From positions 1 to 64,000 of the forward strand of contig JAQGOF010000241.1 of the NCBI GenBank assembly GCA_028293745.1: a stretch of DNA of 64,000 nt, written 5' to 3'. This document shows, piece by piece, positions 51,754 to 61,117 of this stretch (its first letter is position 1; the number at the start of each line of letters is the position of its first letter). The translations under genes were made by a program, and so were the position numbers. Below the pieces are notes generated by a model. That model was not told where the DNA came from and ran no database searches. It saw nothing but the letters and a program-made list of their open reading frames with translations. This DNA comes from Gammaproteobacteria bacterium. Lineage in GTDB: Bacteria > Pseudomonadota > Gammaproteobacteria > Steroidobacterales > Steroidobacteraceae.

Positions 51754-54700
51754 TCAGGCCGCCTGCGCGGGGGTGGAACCCGGTGCCGGTGCAGCGCGCC
51801 GGCCATGTATCGCTGCAAAAACCGCTGGCACGAACACCAGGGTGGCCACTGTTGCAAACACCAAACCGCCAATGACCGCGCGGCCCAGCGGTGCGTTCTG
51901 CTCACCGCCTTCACCGAGGCCGAGTGCCATCGGGAGCATGCCTATGCCCATTGCGAGGGCCGTCATGAGGACGGGCCGGAATCGTGTGAAGCCCGCATCG
52001 TGCGCAGCCTGCAGGGCAGTCGCGCCTTCATTCATCCGGTCACGGGCGAAACTCACGACCAGGATGCTGTTAGCCGTTGCAACACCCATACACATGATGG
52101 CGCCCGTGAGCGCAGGCACACTCCATGTCGTACCGGTAATCAGCAGCATCCAGGCGATGCCGGCGACGGCAGCAGGCAATGCCGTGATGATGATGAACGG
52201 ATCCAGCCACGACTGGAAGTTGATCACGATCAGCAGGTAGACGAGGAGGATCGCGCCCACGAATCCAATGGCAAGCCCGTCATATGAGGTAGCCATGGTC
52301 TGCACCTGGCCACGCACCTCGATGTGGGTGCCCTTGGGCAACTTGCCGTCGAGTGCGGCGATCTGGGCCCGGATGTCCTTGTTGATCGCACCCAGGTCCC
52401 GGTCCTGTGCCGCGCCAAAGATATCGATGATGGGCTGGTTGTCATAATGAGACACGATCGCAGGCCCGAAACTGCGGGTGATGGTGGCGAGTCCACCGAG
52501 GATCTGCGGTTGCCCTGCCGTCGTGACGGGCAGGTTCTGCAGATCCTGCAGCGAGGTCATGCGGTATTGCGGGGCCTGTGTGACCAGCGGGTACTGCAAG
52601 CCCGACTCATAGTTGAGCCAGAACGTCGGTGCGATCTGGCCGCTGCCCGATAAGGTCAGCAACAGGTCGTTTGCAATATCGTGCTGGCTGATGCCAAGCT
52701 GCTGCGCGCGGCTGCGGTCGGTGACGACGCGCAGCTCCGGCTGATTGAATACCTGTTGCAGGCGCAGATCGACGAGTCCAGGCACGTGACGCAGCGACGC
52801 CAATAGTTGATTGGCGACCTCGCGGTTCTTCGGGCTGGGACCCACGACCTGGATGTCGATGGGCGCGGGCACGCCGAAATTGAGGATCTGGCTGACGATG
52901 TCAGCCGGGAGAAAGCTGAAGGTCGAGGCCGGGAATCGCCGCGGCAGTTGCCCCCGCAGCGTTCGCACGTAGCCACGGGTTGCGGAGTGATGCTCGCTCA
53001 ACGTGACCAGTATGTCGGCATCGCTGCTACCTACGGTTCCTGAGTTGCCGTAGGTCAGATTGATACCGGAAACGGGCAGCCCGATGTTGTCCACGATGCT
53101 CGCAATCTCGCGCGCGGGAATCACTTCGCGCAGCGCCGCCTCGACGTGGTCCACCAGGCCCGCTGAATCTTCCACACGCAGCCCGGTTGGGCCGCGCACG
53201 TGCAGCTTGATCTGTCCTGAGTCCACCTCCGGGAAGAAATTACGCCCGAGGAAGGGGATGAGGAGCATCGATCCGAAGGCCATGCCGACGAATACGGCCA
53301 TGAAGACACCGCGATGCTGCAGGATGGTCGTCAACACTGACTGATACTGGTCGCGGAGCCTTTCGAACCGCGCCTCGAAGCCGCGCTGGAAGCGCTGCCA
53401 GGCATTGGGGTTTGCGGCCGCGGCCCGCTCCTGCTCCGCCGTTCGCAACCAGTATTTGCACAGGGTTGGGATCAGCGTTCGTGACAGAACGTAGGACGTC
53501 AACATCGCGAACACCACGGCCTCTGCCAGAGGCACGAACAGGTACCGCGCGACACCCGACAGCAGGAACATCGGTACGAACACGATACAGATCGAGAGTG
53601 TCGAGACCAGCGCGGGAATGGTGATCTGCCGCGAGCCTTCCAGGATGGAGGGCTCCACCTCCTCGCCTTCCTCGAGGTGCCGGTTGATGTTCTCGATCGT
53701 CACCGTGGCGTCGTCCACCAGGATACCGACCGCAAGCGCAAGCCCACCCAGGGTCATGAGATTGATGGTCTCGCCGAGTGCGTTGAGGATGATGATGGAG
53801 GAGAGAATCGACAGCGGAATGGAGATAGTGATGATCAGGGTGCTGCGCCAGCTGCCCAGGAACAGCAACACCATGAGAGCCGTCAGGCCGGCTGCAATCA
53901 CGGCTTCGGTGATGACGCCCTTGATCGCGCCGCGGACGAAGACCGATTGATCGCCGGTTATCGCGATGGATGCGCCGTCGGGCAGCAGCTCGCGGACCCG
54001 GGGCAGCCGCGCCTTGATTTCATTGACGATGCTGAGTGTCGATGCGGAGCCGGTTTTCTGAATGCTCATCAGCACTGCACGCCGGCCGTCCACGCGCACG
54101 ATGTTGGTCTGCGGCGGATGGCCATCGTGGACAAAAGCAACGTCGCGGACATAGGTGGTGGCACCGGCGCCACGTTGAGTCCGGATCGGCAGATCGTTGA
54201 TGTCCTGCACCTTCAGCGGGCTCGAGTTGAGCCGCACGTTGTATTCCGTGTCACCGATCTTCTGGGTGCCGGCGGGTACGATGAGGTTCTGATTGCTGAT
54301 CGCGGTGTTGACGTCGTTCGCGGTCAGACCCTGCGCGCGCAGCGCATCGGGCTTGAGATCTATCTGGACCTGGCGGGTTGCGCCTCCGTAGGGATAGGGG
54401 ATGGAGGCACCAGCGATGGTCCCCACTTGACCGCGGATGACCTGGTTGCCGAAATCGAACAGCTGCGCTTCGGTGTGCCGGCTGCTGGACATCGCGAGCT
54501 GGATGATGGGCACACTGGACGCGTTGTACTTGAGGATCAGCGGCGGCTGGGTCCCGGGTGGCATGTTCCGCAGCTGCAGCTGCCCGAACGCGGTGACCTG
54601 GGCCATCGCGAGGTTGATGTCCACGCCCGGCTGAAAGAACATCTTGACCACCGAAATGCCCGGGTAGGTCTGGGATTCGACGTGCTCGATGTCGTTGATG

Positions 54701-54939
54701 ATCGTCGTGGCGTAGCGCTCGACCTGCGCGGTCATGCGGCCCGCCATTTCATCCGGGGGCATGCCCGAATATTGAAAGGTCACCGCAATGATCGGGATGC
54801 GGATGTCGGGAAAGATGTCCGTCGCCATGCCCTTCTGCAGCGGCGTGCCGAAAATGACCAGCAGGCCGAAGATCGGCAGCAGCAGGGCGAGAACGATGAA
54901 CGTGTAGGGGCGCCGCAGCGCCACTTCGACAATCCACAT
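51754..54939 (-). CDS. RND multidrug efflux permease (HAE1 superfamily)
   Basis: A 1061-residue inner-membrane pump. It starts MWIVEVALRRPYTFIVLALLL, the usual first helix, so ATG 54939 is the true start; the frame continues to 55218 without homology. The first periplasmic loop carries FPDIRIPIIAVTFQYSGMPPDEM. Proton-relay residues lie in the fourth helix (GGLALAVGILVDDATVTIENINRHLEEGE). A second half repeats the plan. The family is drug-exporting RND, though the particular substrate is not readable from sequence. The promoter and palindrome lie 30-60 bases upstream. Confidence 0.93.
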   Translation of the reverse strand: MWIVEVALRRPYTFIVLALLLPIFGLLVIFGTPLQKGMATDIFPDIRIPIIAVTFQYSGMPPDEMAGRMTAQVERYATTIINDIEHVESQTYPGISVVKMFFQPGVDINLAMAQVTAFGQLQLRNMPPGTQPPLILKYNASSVPIIQLAMSSSRHTEAQLFDFGNQVIRGQVGTIAGASIPYPYGGATRQVQIDLKPDALRAQGLTANDVNTAISNQNLIVPAGTQKIGDTEYNVRLNSSPLKVQDINDLPIRTQRGAGATTYVRDVAFVHDGHPPQTNIVRVDGRRAVLMSIQKTGSASTLSIVNEIKARLPRVRELLPDGASIAITGDQSVFVRGAIKGVITEAVIAAGLTALMVLLFLGSWRSTLIITISIPLSILSSIIILNALGETINLMTLGGLALAVGILVDDATVTIENINRHLEEGEEVEPSILEGSRQITIPALVSTLSICIVFVPMFLLSGVARYLFVPLAEAVVFAMLTSYVLSRTLIPTLCKYWLRTAEQERAAAANPNAWQRFQRGFEARFERLRDQYQSVLTTILQHRGVFMAVFVGMAFGSMLLIPFLGRNFFPEVDSGQIKLHVRGPTGLRVEDSAGLVDHVEAALREVIPAREIASIVDNIGLPVSGINLTYGNSGTVGSSDADILVTLSEHHSATRGYVRTLRGQLPRRFPASTFSFLPADIVSQILNFGVPAPIDIQVVGPSPKNREVANQLLASLRHVPGLVDLRLQQVFNQPELRVVTDRSRAQQLGISQHDIANDLLLTLSGSGQIAPTFWLNYESGLQYPLVTQAPQYRMTSLQDLQNLPVTTAGQPQILGGLATITRSFGPAIVSHYDNQPIIDIFGAAQDRDLGAINKDIRAQIAALDGKLPKGTHIEVRGQVQTMATSYDGLAIGFVGAILLVYLLIVINFQSWLDPFIIITALPAAVAGIAWMLLITGTTWSVPALTGAIMCMGVATANSILVVSFARDRMNEGATALQAAHDAGFTRFRPVLMTALAMGIGMLPMALGLGEGGEQNAPLGRAVIGGLVFATVATLVFVPAVFAAIHGRRAAPAPGSTPAQAA

Positions 54940-54970
54940 GGCTTGACCCGGGCGAGGAAATGTAAGCTGT

Positions 54971-54986
54971 CGATTATCGATAATCG
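54971..54986. promoter_or_regulatory. Perfect 16-bp palindrome, candidate operator of the RND operon
   Basis: CGATTATCGATAATCG is self-complementary. It lies 32 bases before the permease start and covers the -10 hexamer on the minus strand. The AT-rich symmetric core suits a GntR/FCD dimer, and such a regulator is encoded in the same operon. Binding here would block RNA polymerase, giving autorepression. Confidence 0.65.
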
Positions 54987-55001
54987 TCCCGTGCGCAACA
55001 A
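54973..55001 (-). promoter_or_regulatory. Predicted sigma-70 promoter of the RND-GntR operon
   Basis: On the minus strand, -35 TTGTTG (54996-55001) and -10 GATAAT (54973-54978) are separated by 17 bases. The -35 is weak (TTG matches only). The -10 is near consensus. The distance to ATG 54939 is about 33 bases, which suits a short leader. Confidence 0.5.
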
Positions 55002-55200
55002 CCCGCCAAAAGAGGGATAAAGGCGGCAACGCCCTGAGCATTTGCCAAGATATCTGAAGCTGCTCCTGAAGCAGCCTCGGCCCTGGCGGGTTCCGCAAAC
55101 TCGAGGAGCTTCGGCTCGGCAACGATTTTTTGCAGCGTCCGTCGGATCGCCGGCCTTCTGCCCGTCCTAGCAGCAGACCGCAACAAACTGGAGACCCCAA

Positions 55201-55683
55201 ATGACCTCTTCTGTCCAAGCCCCGTCCGTCTCGGACCGCGAGCTGGTCCTCACCCGCCTGATCGACGCTCCGCGCGAGAAGGTGTACAGAGCGTGGACCG
55301 AAGCCGAGCTTCTCAAGCAGTGGTTCGCGCCCCTTCCCTACACGACCCCGTCAGCAACCCTTGACGTGCGGCCAGGTGGCGCGAACGTGATTGTGATGCG
55401 TGGCCCTGACGGCAACGAGTTTCCCAACGCCGGCGTCTATCTCGAAGTCGTGAAGAACGAACGCCTGGTGTTCACCGATGCCTACACCAAGGCCTGGGAG
55501 CCTTCGCAGAAGCCGTTCATGACGGTGATCCTGACATTTGAGGATGTCGGTGGAAAGACAAAGTACACCGCCCGTGTCCGTCACTGGACGGTTGCCGATC
55601 GGGAAGCGCACGAGAAGATGGGCTTCCACCAGGGGTGGGGCCAGTGCGCGGACCAACTCGCGGCGCTGGTCGCGAAGTTGTGA
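55201..55683 (+). CDS. SRPBCC/AHSA1-family protein
   Basis: A 160-residue START-like-fold protein of the AHSA1 (Hsp90-activator-like) branch. It opens RELVLTRLIDAPREKVYRAWTEAELLKQWFAP, then PGGANVIVMRGPDG and GWGQCADQLAALV. It binds a hydrophobic ligand or acts as a stress-related cofactor. The gene is divergent from the RND operon. GGAG lies a few bases before ATG 55201. Confidence 0.9.
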   Translation: MTSSVQAPSVSDRELVLTRLIDAPREKVYRAWTEAELLKQWFAPLPYTTPSATLDVRPGGANVIVMRGPDGNEFPNAGVYLEVVKNERLVFTDAYTKAWEPSQKPFMTVILTFEDVGGKTKYTARVRHWTVADREAHEKMGFHQGWGQCADQLAALVAKL

Positions 55684-55733
55684 TCAGGCGTGCGCCGGAG
55701 CGGCCCAAGGCCGCTCCGGCGCCTTGCCCAGCT

Positions 55734-56135
55734 TCACCAACAACAGTGGCGCAGCGCTTCCAACACCGCGTCGGGATGATTGCCGAGCCAGTCACGCACG
55801 TGTGTGTTTTCGATGCGTGCAGCCATCACCCATTGTACGGCGAGGCTCTTGTCACCCTGCTCGAGATAGGCTTTGGCGGTCTTGATACAGTCGCGCGAAG
55901 TTGCCGTGAGCCGCTGAGTATGTGCAAACGGCGCGATCGAGCCGTCACGGAAAGAGATCGCCACACCAAACGTTTCGAAATAAGTGTTGCACGCGGAAGG
56001 GCGCCTGCACTGCGTGAAATCGTTCCAGGCGTTTTTCACGTGGCCGATCGCCACCTTGACATCCGCTTCGGCGGGGGCTTGTGAATGCGCGGCGGACATC
56101 AATAAGACCGCGACCATCCCTGCGAGGCATTTCAT
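55734..56135 (-). CDS. Small exported cysteine-containing protein
   Basis: A 133-residue protein with signal peptide (CLAGMVAVLLMSAAHSQA). The mature part is helical with CRRPSACNTYF, a single internal Cys (RDCIKTAKAYL) and a C-terminal CCW, so two disulfides are possible. I do not recognise the family. Start ATG 56135; the frame continues far upstream but over GNAT. It may follow the GNAT gene in the same transcript. Confidence 0.65.
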   Translation of the reverse strand: MKCLAGMVAVLLMSAAHSQAPAEADVKVAIGHVKNAWNDFTQCRRPSACNTYFETFGVAISFRDGSIAPFAHTQRLTATSRDCIKTAKAYLEQGDKSLAVQWVMAARIENTHVRDWLGNHPDAVLEALRHCCW

Positions 56136-56211
56136 CCGGTCAACGTAGCCGGCCCGCGGGGCGGTTGGCAATGACCTCAATTGCAGACAGGGCCTCACGC
56201 CCCGTGCCGCC

Positions 56212-56676
56212 TCAGTCCTCGAGCGGCTTGCCGAGCAGCTCGTAGCCCTCGCGCTCGCTGTAACCGTGCCGCCGATAGAAGGCGCGGGCGCGCCAATTGT
56301 CCTTCCCGAGCTGCAGCTGCACGCCCACGCAGCCGGCGCGAGCAAGATCGCTCTCGGCAACATCCAGCAGAGCGGCCCCGACACCGTACGTCCTCGCCGC
56401 CGGCGCCACGAAGAACTCGTCGATTTCGGCGACCAGCCCCTTCTGCTCGAGACTGAAGACGTACACGGCGATGAGATAGCCCACGAGTTCGCTACCTGCA
56501 TCGGCAACCCAGATGGCCCCGAGCTCGGGTTGCGACGCAAGTCGCGCGAGCAATGGCACGAGGGTGGCCACGTCAAATCCGGGTATGCCTTCGAAATGCC
56601 AGTACTGGGCCACCAGCGGCACCAGCTGCGGCACGTCGGCCGGGAGGCCGGCGCGAATCTGCGGACTAACTTTCAT
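56212..56676 (-). CDS. GNAT-family N-acetyltransferase
   Basis: A 154-residue acetyltransferase with IRAGLPADVPQLVPLVAQYW, motif A FFVAPAARTYGVGAALLDVAESDLARAGC and motif B DNWRARAFYRRHGY. The substrate is unknown. It overlaps the end of the Lrp-like gene by 11 bases and is therefore co-transcribed with it. Confidence 0.88.
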   Translation of the reverse strand: MKVSPQIRAGLPADVPQLVPLVAQYWHFEGIPGFDVATLVPLLARLASQPELGAIWVADAGSELVGYLIAVYVFSLEQKGLVAEIDEFFVAPAARTYGVGAALLDVAESDLARAGCVGVQLQLGKDNWRARAFYRRHGYSEREGYELLGKPLED

Positions 56677-57139
56677 CGACCGGGACCCTGCAGCCGCGCT
56701 TCAGCGTACCGAGCGCAACCCGCGTACGGAAACGTCTCACGTTGGAATTTTCGCTCACCAGCTTCTGCATGAGCGCATCGTAATCTTCGACATCACGCGC
56801 CGTAACGATCAACACGAAATCACCATCGCCAGTGACATACCAGGCCTCCTGGATCGCCGGCTCGCCGGCAATCCAGCGCTTCAGGACCGCCATCAGCTCC
56901 GGCCTTTCCCGTTCGACCTCGATATCCACGATCAGCGTCAGCGAGCGGCCCACGCTCTTGGGATCGACGATCGCCACTTCGGCAGTGATCACGGCCTCCT
57001 CGCGCAGGCGCGCAATCCGGCGCTGAACCGCGGATGCCGACAATCCTATCTCTGCGCCGATGGCTTCGGCGGCCCGGCGCGTATCCTGCTGGACCAGCAC
57101 CAGTATTTTCCGATCGAGCTCATCCAGCGCGGGCGGCAT
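56666..57139 (-). CDS. Lrp/AsnC-family transcriptional regulator
   Basis: A 157-residue regulator: helix-turn-helix (LDRKILVLVQQDTRRAAEAIGAEIGLSASAVQRRIARLREEAVI) followed by an RAM effector-binding domain (VSENSNVRRFRTRVALGTLKRG). It starts at ATG 57139 with GAGAGGG upstream. It is divergent from the PLP dehydratase-like gene, which it probably controls in response to the amino-acid substrate. Confidence 0.92.
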   Translation of the reverse strand: MPPALDELDRKILVLVQQDTRRAAEAIGAEIGLSASAVQRRIARLREEAVITAEVAIVDPKSVGRSLTLIVDIEVERERPELMAVLKRWIAGEPAIQEAWYVTGDGDFVLIVTARDVEDYDALMQKLVSENSNVRRFRTRVALGTLKRGCRVPVDES

Positions 57140-57175
57140 TTTTCCCTCTCTTCTGGCCCTCGATCTGGCCTTCCA

Positions 57176-57192
57176 GCGGGGAAATGCCCCGC
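57176..57192. promoter_or_regulatory. Inverted repeat between the Lrp-like and dehydratase-like genes
   Basis: GCGGGG and CCCCGC flank AAATG, about 37 bases upstream of the Lrp-like start and 79 before ATG 57271. It is a candidate Lrp operator or a leader hairpin. Confidence 0.35.
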
Positions 57193-57270
57193 ACTTTGGC
57201 ACAACGACGCGGCTATCCCGCGCCATGTAACCGTAGCATAGCGTCCGTCTGTCTTCACCGGGTCGTCAGC

Positions 57271-58224
57271 ATGAATTTCAAGATTTCGCTGGCGGGCATC
57301 GTCGCCGCGCCATCCCAGATCGATCCTGTATTTCTCAATTCACCCGTACTCGAGGGCACCAGGCTCGACAGGTCGCTGGGTTGTCAGGTCGTGGCGAAAG
57401 TCGAGACTGAAAACCCCGTGGGATCGTTCAAAGGCCGCGGCACGGAGTTGTTCGCGGCGACCGCTCTTACGCCGGGACAGACTGTGGTCTGTGCGTCCGC
57501 CGGCAACTTCGGTCAGGGGCTCGCACGCGCGGCAGGCCGCAGAGGGCACGCCTGCGTCGTCTTCGCCGCGGAGAACGCCAATCCAATGAAGATTGAAGCG
57601 ATGCGCCGTTTCGGCGCCGACGTCAAGTTGGTTGGTTCCGACTTCGATGCTGCGAAAGAAGCAGCGCACAGCTACGCTTCGGAGCGTGGACTGCGATTCG
57701 TCGAAGACGGCTCGGAAGCAGCGATCGCGGAAGGGGCCGGGACTATCGGGCTCGAGCTCGTGGCTGCCGAGCGTTTCGATGCGATCCTCGTACAACTCGG
57801 AAACGGCGCGCTGCTCGCCGGCGCAGGCACGGCGCTCCGCGAGCTCGCTCCTCGAACCGAGATCATTGCGGTCGTCGCGGCCAATGCGCCGGCCATGAAG
57901 CTGTCGCTCGAAGCCGGGGCCGCAGTTCAAACAGGGCAAGCCAACACGATCGCGGATGGGATCGCAGTTCGCGTTCCGATTCCGGGAACGCTCGCCCTGC
58001 TGCGTCACTGCTGCGACGACATCGTGGCGGTGGAAGACACCGCCATTGTCCAAGCGCTGCGCCTCGCGCATCGGGATCTGGGACTGATTCTCGAGCCTGC
58101 AGGAGCGGCTGGAATCGCGGCCATGATGGCCGATCCCGGGCGCTTCCGAGGGCGGCGCATCGCCACCCTGCTCTCGGGAGGCAACCTGTCAAACGAGCTG
58201 CGCGCTCAGTTGCTGAGCCCCTGA
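57271..58224 (+). CDS. PLP-dependent threonine/serine dehydratase-like enzyme (TrpB fold type II)
   Basis: A 317-residue fold-type II PLP enzyme. The PLP-binding Lys54 lies in ENPVGSFKGRG, the substrate-binding ASAGNFGQGLA follows, and the phosphate-cup LLSGGNLS is near the end. It probably deaminates threonine, serine or a beta-hydroxy amino acid. The C-terminal regulatory domain of biosynthetic IlvA is absent, so it is a catabolic form. Start ATG 57271. The divergent Lrp-like regulator and the adjacent GST, two bases downstream, form the local context. Confidence 0.88.
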   Translation: MNFKISLAGIVAAPSQIDPVFLNSPVLEGTRLDRSLGCQVVAKVETENPVGSFKGRGTELFAATALTPGQTVVCASAGNFGQGLARAAGRRGHACVVFAAENANPMKIEAMRRFGADVKLVGSDFDAAKEAAHSYASERGLRFVEDGSEAAIAEGAGTIGLELVAAERFDAILVQLGNGALLAGAGTALRELAPRTEIIAVVAANAPAMKLSLEAGAAVQTGQANTIADGIAVRVPIPGTLALLRHCCDDIVAVEDTAIVQALRLAHRDLGLILEPAGAAGIAAMMADPGRFRGRRIATLLSGGNLSNELRAQLLSP

Positions 58225-58226
58225 AC

Positions 58227-58982
58227 ATGAGACTTCTCTACCAAACGCATTCGCCCTATGCCCGCAAGGTGCTCGTCGCGGCTCACGAAATGGGACTGCA
58301 GCACCGGCTGTGCGTGGTTCATCACGAAACCAGTCCGACCTGCCGCAATGAGGAGGTATTGGCACTCAACCCGCTTGGGAAAGTGCCGGTATTGATCTGT
58401 GACGACGGGGCGGTGCTGTTTGACTCCAACGTGATCTGCGAATACCTGGATGCAATGCACCCGAACGCGTGGCTCATCCCTGGGGAGCCGGACGCTCGCT
58501 TTCATGCGCTGAAGATGCAGGCGCTGGCGCAGGGCATTGCCGATGCCGGCATCGCAGCTCGCTGGGAGGCTGCGAGACGGCCGGCCCAATTGCGGTGGCC
58601 GACGATGCACGACGCACAGGTCCAGAAGATCGCGCTGGCGTGCGATTTTCTGGAGCGGAAAATCGATGATCGTGAGTTGAGCCGTGCGCACCGTGAGCCG
58701 GGTGCGCACCGTGAGCCGGGTGCGCACGGTGCGGCGGATGCGCGTGGCGCCCCGGATACGCGCGGTGCCGCGGGTGCGCACGGTGCGCACGGCGGGCGCG
58801 CTGTTGGGCCACGCCGCCCAGACATCGGCGACATTGCGCTGGTCACGGCACTGAGCTGGGTCGAGTTTCGCCGGGTCTACGACTTTCTCCCCGGGCGGCC
58901 ACGCCTGGCAGCCTGGTACGGCGCCCTGTGCGCCCGCCCTTCAATGCTCGCGACAGCGCTTGCGGGGGAAACTCAGGATTGA
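58227..58982 (+). CDS. Glutathione S-transferase with a repeat-expanded insert
   Basis: A 251-residue GST. The thioredoxin-fold N domain (LLYQTHSPYARKVLVAAHEMGL; NPLGKVPVL; LFDSNVICEYLD) and the helical C domain (RPDIGDIALVTALSWVEFR) are normal. Between helices, residues about 152-196 are an HREPGA/HGA-type insert encoded by tandem repeats. A typical family member is about 200 residues long. The insert probably forms a flexible loop and should not disturb the G-site. It is two bases after the dehydratase-like gene. Confidence 0.88.
   Translation: MRLLYQTHSPYARKVLVAAHEMGLQHRLCVVHHETSPTCRNEEVLALNPLGKVPVLICDDGAVLFDSNVICEYLDAMHPNAWLIPGEPDARFHALKMQALAQGIADAGIAARWEAARRPAQLRWPTMHDAQVQKIALACDFLERKIDDRELSRAHREPGAHREPGAHGAADARGAPDTRGAAGAHGAHGGRAVGPRRPDIGDIALVTALSWVEFRRVYDFLPGRPRLAAWYGALCARPSMLATALAGETQD
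58684..58800 (+). repeat. Tandem repeat within the GST gene
   Basis: Two perfect copies of an 18-bp unit GTGCGCACCGTGAGCCGG lie at 58684-58701 and 58702-58719. Degenerate GTGCGCACGGTG-like units follow to about 58800. The period is a multiple of three, so expansion or contraction stays in frame. Confidence 0.8.
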
Positions 58983-59051
58983 GCTCCAGGCCTTGATTGC
59001 CCAGGATTCGCTACCAACTAAGAAATTTCCCCGCTGCCTGGGTGCGCGCGC

Positions 59052-60041
59052 ATGATTCCATTCTCCGTTCTCGACCTCTCCCCCATCACCCGCGGCAGCA
59101 ATGCCAGCCAGTCCTTGCGCAATACGCTGGACCTGGCGAGACACACCGAGTCGTTGGGCTACTTGCGCTACTGGCTCGCCGAACACCACAGTATGCCCGG
59201 GATTGCTAGCGCGGCTACCGCTGTCGTGATCGGACACGTGGCCTGCGGCACCTCCCGGATCCGCGTCGGCGCCGGGGGCATCATGTTGCCCAATCATTCG
59301 CCGCTGGTGATTGCGGAACAGTTCGGCACTCTGGAAGCCCTGTTTCCCGGACGCATCGACCTCGGACTGGGCCGGGCGCCGGGATCCGATCAGGTGACAG
59401 CACGTGCGCTCAGGCGCAACCTCGCGACCGATCCAGATCAATTTCCGCACGATGTGCTCGAGCTGCAGCGCTATCTGGCGCCGGCCGCCCCCGACCAACA
59501 GGTGATTGCGGTCCCCGGGGTTGGATCCAATGTGCCACTGTGGATCCTCGGCTCGAGCCTGTTCGGTGCCCAGGTCGCCGCAGCACTCGGCCTGCCCTTC
59601 GCATTTGCTTCCCATTTCGCACCCGCCATGATGATGGAGGCAATCGACATCTACCGCGCCCGTTTCCGCCCGTCAGCCCAACTCGACAAACCGTATGTGA
59701 TGCTGGGCTTCAATGTGTTCGCGGCTGACACGGACGCAGAGGCGCGCCTCCTTGCAACTTCGATGCAGCAGGCGTTTGTCAATCTGCGCACCGGACGGCC
59801 TGGGCAACTCCCTCCACCGGTAGAAGACTATGCAAGCCGGCTTCCACCGCCCGCCAAAGCGATGTTAGATGAGGTGCTATCGTGCTCGGCGATCGGTTCG
59901 CCGGAGACGGTGCGCGAGGCGCTAGCCGGGTTCGTTGCGCGGACCAGGCCCCAGGAGTTGATGATCACCTCCCAGATCTTCGATCACGCCGCGCGGCTGC
60001 GTTCGTATACAATCACTGCTGAAGTACGGGATCAAATGTAA
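59052..60041 (+). CDS. LLM-class flavin-dependent oxidoreductase
   Basis: A 329-residue bacterial-luciferase-like (LLM) protein, the group that includes single-component and FMN-dependent monooxygenases. It begins [15 protein letters not shown] with the paired [22 protein letters not shown], and continues with [42 protein letters not shown]. It closely matches the MsnO8/YtnJ-like unclassified LLMs. The substrate is unknown. A nitrilase-like gene follows 12 bases later. Confidence 0.9.
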   Translation: MIPFSVLDLSPITRGSNASQSLRNTLDLARHTESLGYLRYWLAEHHSMPGIASAATAVVIGHVACGTSRIRVGAGGIMLPNHSPLVIAEQFGTLEALFPGRIDLGLGRAPGSDQVTARALRRNLATDPDQFPHDVLELQRYLAPAAPDQQVIAVPGVGSNVPLWILGSSLFGAQVAAALGLPFAFASHFAPAMMMEAIDIYRARFRPSAQLDKPYVMLGFNVFAADTDAEARLLATSMQQAFVNLRTGRPGQLPPPVEDYASRLPPPAKAMLDEVLSCSAIGSPETVREALAGFVARTRPQELMITSQIFDHAARLRSYTITAEVRDQM

Positions 60042-60053
60042 AGAGCGGACACT

Positions 60054-61022
60054 ATGGTGACAGCTGCACGCAAGCTCCGGGTCGCGAGTGTGCAGATGGA
60101 GCACCAGGACGGCAAGCAGGAAGCCAACTTCGCGAAGATTGAAGGCTTTGTGGCCCAGGCGGCCGCGCAGGGCGCGCAACTGGTCGTGTTCCCCGAATGT
60201 TGCGTGTGCGGATATTGGTTCATTCGCAACTTGTCGATTGACGAGTTGGCCGCGCTGGCAGAGCCGATTCCCGAGGGACCGAGCACGCAGCGGTTGCGCG
60301 AGCTGGCCCAGCGCTACCGGATCACGGTTGGAGCCGGATGGATTGAAAGCACGGCCAGCGGTGCCTTTCACAACACGTACGTCGTAGCGCTGCCCGACGG
60401 GACGATCCACCGCCATCGCAAGCTACAGTCCTTCGAGCATTCGGCAATCCGCAGCGGTGACAGCTACACCGTGTTTGATCTTCCGGAAGGTTTCCGGGCC
60501 GCAATCCTGATCTGCTACGACAACAACATCATCGAGAATGTCCGGATGACTGCGCTCGCGGGAGCTGATGTTCTGCTCGCGCCCCATCAGACTGGCGGTG
60601 TTGGAGGTAAGGATCCCCACCGCATGGGACTCATCGATCCGGCGTTGTGGGCCAACCGACTTGCGGACCCGGCCTCGATTGAGCGCGAATTCCGCGGTGA
60701 CAAGGGGCGGGGATGGTTGATGAGGTGGCTTCCCAGCCGGGCACATGACAACGGCCTGTTCCTGGTATTCAGCAATGGTGTGGGCGTCGACGACGATGAG
60801 ATCCGCACCGGCAACGCGATGATTCTCGATCCCTACGGACGCATCCTGGCAGAGACTCACCAGGCTGCGGACGCCATGGTCACCGCTGACCTGGATGCCA
60901 GCCTGCTCGAGACAGCCACGGGAAGACGCTGGATCCGGGCCCGGCGTCCCGAGCTCTACGGAGCGCTCACCGTCCGGACGGGACACGAGCGGGATACGCG
61001 CGAACTGAAGTTTCAGAAGTAG
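60054..61022 (+). CDS. Carbon-nitrogen hydrolase (nitrilase superfamily)
   Basis: A 322-residue amidase/nitrilase-like enzyme with the catalytic triad Glu48 (VVFPECC), Lys123 (HRHRKLQ) and Cys154 (ILICYDN). Substrate specificity could be amidase, N-carbamoyl or deaminated-glutathione type. The region HQTGGVGGKDPHRMGLIDPALWANRL is characteristic of a subgroup but I cannot name it. It is the likely partner of the LLM enzyme in one catabolic unit. Confidence 0.9.
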   Translation: MVTAARKLRVASVQMEHQDGKQEANFAKIEGFVAQAAAQGAQLVVFPECCVCGYWFIRNLSIDELAALAEPIPEGPSTQRLRELAQRYRITVGAGWIESTASGAFHNTYVVALPDGTIHRHRKLQSFEHSAIRSGDSYTVFDLPEGFRAAILICYDNNIIENVRMTALAGADVLLAPHQTGGVGGKDPHRMGLIDPALWANRLADPASIEREFRGDKGRGWLMRWLPSRAHDNGLFLVFSNGVGVDDDEIRTGNAMILDPYGRILAETHQAADAMVTADLDASLLETATGRRWIRARRPELYGALTVRTGHERDTRELKFQK

Positions 61023-61117
61023 CCGGCAGCCAAATCCCAGGTTGTGCGCTGCGGTGTCCGCATCCACGGTTATGTGAACTCGACTCTGCGACGGACTCGA
61101 ACAAACAAGCGTCGCTT

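Noticed and set aside
53677-55020. 447-codon plus-strand open frame
   Set aside because: It is antisense to the RND permease, whose motifs are unmistakable. The translation is Asp/Gly/Arg-rich without domains.
54940-55218. N-terminal extension of the RND permease
   Set aside because: The added residues are not membrane-like and would include the promoter and palindrome. The conserved first helix starts at ATG 54939.
58474-58846. His/Ala/Arg-repeat minus-strand frames
   Set aside because: Antisense reading of the GST tandem repeat.
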